Below are positions 13,623 to 17,993 of a stretch of DNA of 17,993 nucleotides, in pieces. Positions within the stretch are counted from its first letter, which is position 1; each line of letters opens with the position of its first letter. A program made the position numbers and the translations under genes. The stretch spans positions 1 through 17,993 of the forward strand of contig URRX01000013.1 of assembly GCA_900550345.1 (NCBI GenBank), given 5' to 3'. The DNA is from an uncultured Anaerococcus sp. (lineage in GTDB: Bacteria > Bacillota > Clostridia > Tissierellales > Peptoniphilaceae). The notes beneath the pieces were generated by a model that did no database searches, was not told the DNA's origin, and saw only the letters and a program-made list of their open reading frames with translations.

Positions 13623-14750
13623 ATGATTTACAAAGCAGATTATGTAATATTAGAAGATAAAATTGAAAAGGATTTATTTGTAGAAGTGGAAGATGGAAAA
13701 GTAAAATCACTTTCTAAAAATGAGCCAGAAAATTTCACTTATTTGGAAGGAATTTTAGCTCCAGGACTTGTGGACACCCATATTCACGGATATAAAAATG
13801 AGGATATAATGAATGCCAAAAAAGGAGCTTTGGATATAATTTCAAGGGGTTTACTTGAAACAGGAGTAACATCATTTTTACCAACAACTCTTACAGATTC
13901 AACCAATAGATTGAATGAAGCTGTTAAAGTAGTTGGAGAAGAATATAAAGATGTAAAGGGTGCAAAAGTTAGGGGAATATTTTTGGAAGGTCCATTTTTT
14001 ACAGAAAAATATAAGGGCGCTCAAAATGAAAAATATATGTCCGATCCTGATATAGAAAAATTGAAAAAATGGAAAGAATTATCAAAAGGACTTGTAAATA
14101 AAATCGCCATTGCTCCAGAAAGGGCCGGATCAGAAGAATTTATAAAAAAAGCAAATGCCATGGGAGTTTCTGTTGCCCTTGGTCATTCTGATGCATCTTA
14201 TGATGAGGCTATAAAAGCAGTAGATCATGGAGCAAATATATTTGTTCACACATATAACGGAATGAGTGGACTTCACCACAGAAATCCTGGTATGGTAGGA
14301 GCTGCTATGAATTCAGATGCAATATCAGAATTAATTTGTGATGGTCATCATGTAAATCCAGCTGCTGCAGAAATTTTGATAAACAAAAAAGGCTACGATA
14401 AAATTGCCCTAATAACAGATTGTATGATGGCAGGAGGAATGCCAGAAGGATCATATAAACTTGGAGAATTTCCAGTAAAAGTAGAAAATGGAACAGCAAG
14501 ACTTGAATCAGGATCATTAGCAGGATCAATTTTAAAATTAAAAGAAGCAGTTCAAAATGTGGTTGATTGGGATATAGTAGATATTTTTGAAGCAGTACAA
14601 ATGGCATCATTAGTACCTGCAAAATCCGTAGGAATAGATGATGTTTGCGGAAAAATAAAAGTAGGTTATGATGCAGACTTTATACTTTTAGATTATGATT
14701 TAAATTTAAAAGAAACTTATTTAAATGGTGAGAAAAAATACCAAAAATAA
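13623..14750 (+). CDS. nagA: N-acetylglucosamine-6-phosphate deacetylase
   Basis: A 375-residue amidohydrolase converting GlcNAc-6-phosphate to glucosamine-6-phosphate and acetate in the cytoplasm. Seen: VDTHIHG with the His pair at 53 and 55, LEGPFF with metal ligand E122, ALGHSDASYDEA with H188, VHTYNGMSGLHHRNPG with H209, DGHHVNP at 240-246, and TDCMMAGGMPEG with catalytic D266. These match the E. coli E131/H195/H216/D273 set in order and spacing. AAAGGAG (13612-13618) supports the ATG. It stands alone: no nagB is seen nearby. It faces the PTS operon, and both end at the same hairpin. Length is normal for the family and no key residue is missing. Confidence 0.95.
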   Translation: MIYKADYVILEDKIEKDLFVEVEDGKVKSLSKNEPENFTYLEGILAPGLVDTHIHGYKNEDIMNAKKGALDIISRGLLETGVTSFLPTTLTDSTNRLNEAVKVVGEEYKDVKGAKVRGIFLEGPFFTEKYKGAQNEKYMSDPDIEKLKKWKELSKGLVNKIAIAPERAGSEEFIKKANAMGVSVALGHSDASYDEAIKAVDHGANIFVHTYNGMSGLHHRNPGMVGAAMNSDAISELICDGHHVNPAAAEILINKKGYDKIALITDCMMAGGMPEGSYKLGEFPVKVENGTARLESGSLAGSILKLKEAVQNVVDWDIVDIFEAVQMASLVPAKSVGIDDVCGKIKVGYDADFILLDYDLNLKETYLNGEKKYQK

Positions 14751-14755
14751 AATAT

Positions 14756-14800
14756 AAAAAATAGGTGTTAGCAATATAAAATGCTAACACCTATTTTTTT
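14756..14800. terminator. Bidirectional terminator between nagA and the PTS operon
   Basis: A perfect 18-bp stem (14756-14773 with 14782-14799; core TAGGTGTTAGCA / TGCTAACACCTA) has an eight-base loop. It has A6 on the left and a T7 run on the right, so each strand shows GC-containing stem plus U tail. It starts six bases after the nagA stop and lies 87 bases beyond the stop of the convergent PTS operon. Confidence 0.9.
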
Positions 14801-14816
14801 GAAAAAATTTAAGTGA

Positions 14817-14880
14817 ATTATGACCTTATTAAAAAATTAAGATTATTTTTTGAAACTAGGTTATTAATTAAAGTCATAAT
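14817..14880. repeat. Imperfect inverted repeat downstream of the PTS operon
   Basis: ATTATGAC (14817-14824) and GTCATAAT (14873-14880) are exact inverted copies, and partial pairing continues inward through TTA and AT-rich bases. It lies just after the stop of the PTS IIA gene. It could be a weak terminator or an RNA-stabilising 3' structure for the leftward operon. It lacks a GC-rich stem, so its function is uncertain. Confidence 0.3.
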
Positions 14881-14886
14881 AGATTT

Positions 14887-15312
14887 TTATATTCCATCAT
14901 CAAAATCATCGTTATCAACTTCGACTTCATTTTGATAAGCTATAATAGATTCTTTTCCAGTATCTATAATTTCTTCAACACAATCATCAAGATTTCCAGA
15001 AGAATTTAAAGCTTGATAAAGACTTGCAAAATTTAATCCTGCAATAACTCTCACATTTTTATAATCTCCCAGAGTCATAACAGACCTATTAAAAGGAGTT
15101 CCTCCTGCAAGGTCAGCAAGAACTATAACATTCTCATAATCTTTTAATGATTTGTAATTTTCTTTTAATTTTTCATCAAAGTCATCAAGATTATCATTTT
15201 CTTTAAATTCTTGAATTACTACATTTTCAAATTCACCAGCAATCATCTTAACAGCGGAATAAACTCCGCTGGCAAGAGATGCGTGACTTGTTGCTATAAC
15301 TGCATTTGTCAT
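14887..15312 (-). CDS. PTS mannose-family subunit IIA
   Basis: A 141-residue cytoplasmic phosphocarrier that takes phosphate from HPr. The start MTNAVIATSHASLASGV contains phospho-acceptor H10, and LADLAGGTPFNRS is the second family signature. The open frame extends upstream, but the ATG at 15312 has AGGAGT (15324-15319) six bases before it, gives the standard N-terminus, and overlaps the IID stop by one base (TAATG). The C-terminus is an acidic tail (EVEVDNDDFDDGI). It is a free IIA protein, not fused to IIB as in ManX. Last gene of the operon. Confidence 0.94.
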   Translation of the reverse strand: MTNAVIATSHASLASGVYSAVKMIAGEFENVVIQEFKENDNLDDFDEKLKENYKSLKDYENVIVLADLAGGTPFNRSVMTLGDYKNVRVIAGLNFASLYQALNSSGNLDDCVEEIIDTGKESIIAYQNEVEVDNDDFDDGI

Positions 15313-16307
15313 TAAAATACTCCTATATAGGCACCAACAACTCCGAGTACTAATAAAAAGGCAATACATTTAATAGGAGTCCATTTTCTCTTAGTCAACA
15401 AGAAAAATAGCAACAAAGTTATAGCTAGAGGTACAAGATCTGGAATTATTCCATCTAAAACTTCTTGAATTTTTACTTTTACAGGTTGTTCTTCATAAGT
15501 ATTAAATTCAATTTCAGATTTTCCATTTCCCAAATCTCTTATAACTGCTCCATCGTTTAATTCTTTTTTATCTTTGTCTTTGTATAATAAGTCATCATAT
15601 TCTGATAATTCTTTATTATTAACAACTGTATCCACTAAGACTGGTTCATTAGTTGTACCATTATCTACTTCAAGTGCAATTGATGTATCTCCATATACAC
15701 TTACTAAAGCACCTACAACTAATACTCCAAGAATTGATGCAGCTCTAGTAAATTCCTTAGCGTTTTGCGTTAAAACATCAATAGCAGATTCGCCCATCTT
15801 ATAGGACCAATTCATCAACCAAAATCTTAAAGCAAATTGGCATATATTAAATACTACAAAGAAAAGTATAGGACCTGCAATTGAGCCCTGCAAGGCCATA
15901 TTTGAAGAAATACCAGCAACGATTGGTACAAGGGTAAACCAGAATAAGGCATCTCCAATTCCACCCAAAGGTCCCATAGCTGCAACTCTTACGGCTCTTA
16001 TTGTTGGGATTTCTACTTTATTTTCTTCTAGTGAAAGAATTATTCCCATAACAAATGTAATAAGGAAAGGATGGGTATTAAAAAACTCTAGGTTGTGGGT
16101 CATTGACTTAGAAAGGTCTTCCTTATTTGTGTGAATTTTTTCAAGACCTGGCAAAATTGAATATAACCATCCACCAGCTTGCATTCTTTCGTAGTTAAAA
16201 GATGCTTGAAGAAATAAAGATCTCCATACCATCTTGTTCAATGTTTTTTTATCTAGCTTTTGACTAGGATTGGTATCATTATAAGAATTCATATCATTAT
16301 ATTCCAT
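15312..16307 (-). CDS. PTS mannose-family membrane subunit IID
   Basis: A 331-residue membrane partner of IIC. Typical motifs are WRSLFLQASFNYERMQAGGW near residue 28, FFNTHPFLITFVMGI near 75, and MGPLGGIGDALFWFTLVPI near 111. Hydrophobic helices at the end include LVPLAITLLLFFLL. An acidic segment at about 211-275 (VDNGTTNEPVLVD ... EIEFNTYEEQP) makes it longer than usual IID proteins. The ATG at 16307 is chosen over the longer frame: AAGGAGG (16322-16316) lies eight bases before it, inside the end of IIC, and the N-terminus then fits. It overlaps IIC by 11 bases. Confidence 0.94.
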   Translation of the reverse strand: MEYNDMNSYNDTNPSQKLDKKTLNKMVWRSLFLQASFNYERMQAGGWLYSILPGLEKIHTNKEDLSKSMTHNLEFFNTHPFLITFVMGIILSLEENKVEIPTIRAVRVAAMGPLGGIGDALFWFTLVPIVAGISSNMALQGSIAGPILFFVVFNICQFALRFWLMNWSYKMGESAIDVLTQNAKEFTRAASILGVLVVGALVSVYGDTSIALEVDNGTTNEPVLVDTVVNNKELSEYDDLLYKDKDKKELNDGAVIRDLGNGKSEIEFNTYEEQPVKVKIQEVLDGIIPDLVPLAITLLLFFLLTKRKWTPIKCIAFLLVLGVVGAYIGVF

Positions 16308-17103
16308 CTTCTTCTCCTCCTTCAAAATTTGCTGTGGCACTTACATTCTTTAAACCTAAATGAATTTGATAATCCCAGAAAGCAAGAGCAAAACCTATTA
16401 AGGAAATTATTAGTAAAGCTGAACCAGATAGAGATTCGTTAGCCATTACAATAACAGCAAGGGCAAATCCAATAAAGAAAAATCCCCAAAGATCTCTAGA
16501 AACCATAAGTCTTAATAAAACTGCAAAACCTACAAATTTCATCATACCACCAGCTACACCAAGTCCATGCATAAGAGTTTCTGGAATCATAGCTGCAAGT
16601 TTAGCTCCAAATGAAGATCCTGCTATAAAGAATAAAACTACTATAATGCCAAAAATAGTACCAATTAATGCCATTGCTAAATAATTTATTTTTTCAATGC
16701 CTTTAGTATTAGCTTCTTTTGCATATTGATCAGCCTTTGACATAACTGGGCTCATCAAAGTAAATATGATTGTAACTCCATATTGACCTAAAAGAGCAAA
16801 AGGAATTGCTGCAGCTACGGCTGCATTAGGATCAAGTCCTGAAGTAATAGCAAAAATAACAGAAACTATTCCTCCGATAACTGCGTTTGGAGGTTGAGCT
16901 CCACCTACGGGCATATTTCCTATTGTCATTAATTGATAAGTAGCTCCAACTATAAGTCCTGTATGAAGATCTCCTAAGATAGCTCCGATAACAGGACCTG
17001 TAATTATAGGCTGATATAATGATTCTAGGAAAGAAAATTGGTCGATAGCTACAACAAAAGTAACTAGAAAAATTAAAATTATTTGTATTATATTAAAGTT
17101 CAT
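16297..17103 (-). CDS. PTS mannose-family membrane subunit IIC
   Basis: A 268-residue sugar-translocating subunit. The EIIC signature GDLHTGLIVGATYQLMTIGN, continuing MPVGGAQPPNAVIGG, lies at about 44-78. About seven hydrophobic segments follow, and the C-terminus is a short acidic tail (FEGGEEDGI). AGGAGG (17114-17109) lies five bases before the ATG. The gene sits between IIB and IID. The closest family feel is the N-acetylgalactosamine (AgaW/AgaC) branch, but substrate cannot be read from this sequence. Confidence 0.95.
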   Translation of the reverse strand: MNFNIIQIILIFLVTFVVAIDQFSFLESLYQPIITGPVIGAILGDLHTGLIVGATYQLMTIGNMPVGGAQPPNAVIGGIVSVIFAITSGLDPNAAVAAAIPFALLGQYGVTIIFTLMSPVMSKADQYAKEANTKGIEKINYLAMALIGTIFGIIVVLFFIAGSSFGAKLAAMIPETLMHGLGVAGGMMKFVGFAVLLRLMVSRDLWGFFFIGFALAVIVMANESLSGSALLIISLIGFALAFWDYQIHLGLKNVSATANFEGGEEDGI

Positions 17104-17120
17104 ATAATCCTCCTAGGTTT

Positions 17121-17597
17121 TTATGAAAACAATTTATTAATATCTTCTGGTGATTCTGTAGGAACCTTTCTGATTTCAAGATTTACACCTTTATCTTTAA
17201 GTTTTTTAAAAGCTTCTACATCAGAATCATCTACTGCGACAACTCCTGCGACTTGTCTTTTACCTTCTGCCATATGCATATTTCCTATATTAAGATCTTT
17301 AATTGGAACACCACCTTCAACAAGAGTTAAAACATCTTTTGGGTTTTCACATATAATGAAGATTTTTTGTCTATCTGCAGCTTTGTGTATAGTATCAATT
17401 GTCTTTTGTAGAGTCCAAAATCTAGTAGCAACACCACTCGGAGCAGCCATAGTCATAAGATTTTGTCTCATTTTATTATTTGCAACATCATCGTTTGCAA
17501 CGAGTATAAGGTTTGCACCAATGACTTTTGTCCATTGAGTAGCAACTTGTCCGTGTAAAAGTCTATTATCTATTCTAGTTAGAACAATATTAGGCAT
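17121..17597 (-). CDS. PTS mannose-family subunit IIB (AgaV/AgaB-like)
   Basis: A 158-residue cytoplasmic subunit that passes phosphate from IIA to the incoming sugar. The start MPNIVLTRIDNRLLHGQVAT carries active-site H15. The open frame reaches back six codons further, but that ATG lies on the ribosome site itself. The 17597 ATG has AAAGGAAG (17612-17605) seven bases upstream and gives the family N-terminus. Conserved NDDVANNKMRQNLMTMAAPSG and NIGNMHM segments follow. It lies 19 bases after yajC. Substrate is likely an amino sugar or amino-sugar disaccharide, by family and context. Confidence 0.94.
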   Translation of the reverse strand: MPNIVLTRIDNRLLHGQVATQWTKVIGANLILVANDDVANNKMRQNLMTMAAPSGVATRFWTLQKTIDTIHKAADRQKIFIICENPKDVLTLVEGGVPIKDLNIGNMHMAEGKRQVAGVVAVDDSDVEAFKKLKDKGVNLEIRKVPTESPEDINKLFS

Positions 17598-17616
17598 AAT
17601 AAAACTTCCTTTCAAA

Positions 17617-17892
17617 TTAATTTAATATTTCACTGATAGAGTAACGGCTAACTTTAATTTCAACATCCTTGGCAATTTTGATGATAGCGTAATCTTCTTT
17701 CAAAGAAACAATTTTTCCATAAATACCATCAGTTAACATAACTTCCTTGCCAGGTTTAAGATTTTTGTGTAAGCTTTCAAAATATTTCTTTTTCTTTTTA
17801 AGATTTCTGTGGCTTATTATTTGACTAATTAGTACAAAAATAGCTATAAAAATCAATAAAACCAAGGATGTCTTTGCTATATCACCTAACAT
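17617..17892 (-). CDS. yajC: YajC-family protein, first visible gene of the PTS operon
   Basis: A 91-residue protein with one N-terminal membrane helix (about 8-27), a basic stretch (HRNLKKKKKYFESLHKNLKPG) and a small beta domain with the YajC pattern G-K-E-V-M-L-T-D-G-I-Y-G-K-I. YajC is an accessory of the Sec translocon; here it is in a sugar-transport operon rather than beside secDF. AAAGGAGG just upstream of the ATG supports the start. In the remaining 101 bases to the window end I see no convincing promoter, so the operon may begin further right. A tiny 11-codon frame (17940-17905) there is not called. Confidence 0.88.
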   Translation of the reverse strand: MLGDIAKTSLVLLIFIAIFVLISQIISHRNLKKKKKYFESLHKNLKPGKEVMLTDGIYGKIVSLKEDYAIIKIAKDVEIKVSRYSISEILN

Positions 17893-17993
17893 AATCCTCC
17901 TTTCTTAAAATCGTAGTAAATAAGCTAACATTAGAAACATTTTCCTGAATTAAAAAAAATTATCCTCAAAAATTTAAATATAATTACTAAAAT

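Noticed and set aside
17083..17538. Rightward 151-codon frame opposite PTS IIB
   Set aside because: Antisense of a gene with clear IIB motifs and active-site histidine; long only because of codon bias.
17905..17940. Eleven-codon leftward frame just before yajC
   Set aside because: The AGGA upstream is only two bases from the ATG, the sequence is AT-rich and such a short frame is expected by chance. A leader peptide cannot be excluded but is not supported.
1..17993. CRISPR arrays, tRNA or rRNA genes
   Set aside because: No regularly spaced repeats, tRNA-like cloverleaf or rRNA sequence was recognised on reading either strand.

Overview
The window is AT-rich, tightly packed DNA with strong AGGAGG-type ribosome binding sites. 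It looks like a low-GC anaerobic Firmicute. The V-type ATPase operon in Enterococcus hirae gene order, the mannose-family PTS with an operon-borne yajC, and the CoA-disulfide reductase/rhodanese would suit a host-associated anaerobic coccus of the Peptoniphilaceae type (Anaerococcus, Peptoniphilus, Finegoldia). That placement is inference only, since there is no rRNA here.

Layout. (1) 1-105: the first 12 codons of a leftward gene, with a near-consensus promoter and a very good Fur box, so an iron-regulated gene or operon leaves the window on the left. (2) 256-8755: a complete nine-gene rotary V-type ATPase operon, ntpF-I-K-E-C-G-A-B-D, with overlapping or nearly abutting genes, ending in a hairpin terminator. 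The rotor subunit NtpK keeps every Na+ ligand residue known from E. hirae, so the pump most likely moves Na+. (3) 8783-10153: a membrane protein of the CNNM/CorC type with CBS and CorC_HlyC domains, whose membrane domain is divergent. (4) 10158-10913: a disturbed accessory patch. It starts with a C8 tract that looks like the end of an IS150/IS3-type element and finishes with an oppositely oriented similar end. Inside are a frameshifted remnant of a small Hfq/Sm-like gene, a strong hairpin, and two small overlapping leftward genes (an exported 70-residue peptide and a 53-residue two-helix membrane protein). A 13-bp inverted repeat lies around the probable promoter of the small genes. (5) 10936-12588: leftward CoA-disulfide reductase with a C-terminal rhodanese domain. 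(6) 12731-13453: a CmpB-type membrane protein. (7) 13623-14750: nagA, with a promoter overlapped by a short inverted repeat. (8) 17892-14887, leftward: yajC - PTS IIB - IIC - IID - IIA, convergent with nagA across a perfect 18-bp stem terminator.

How it fits together. The V-ATPase would exchange ATP for an ion (probably Na+) gradient. The PTS imports and phosphorylates an amino sugar or an amino-sugar-containing disaccharide. NagA deacetylates N-acetylglucosamine-6-phosphate, so nagA and the PTS plausibly serve one route for host-derived amino sugars. The yajC next to an Aga-type PTS resembles glycosaminoglycan-disaccharide uptake loci of streptococci; the genes that would test this lie beyond the right edge. 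The most unusual part is the 10158-10913 patch.
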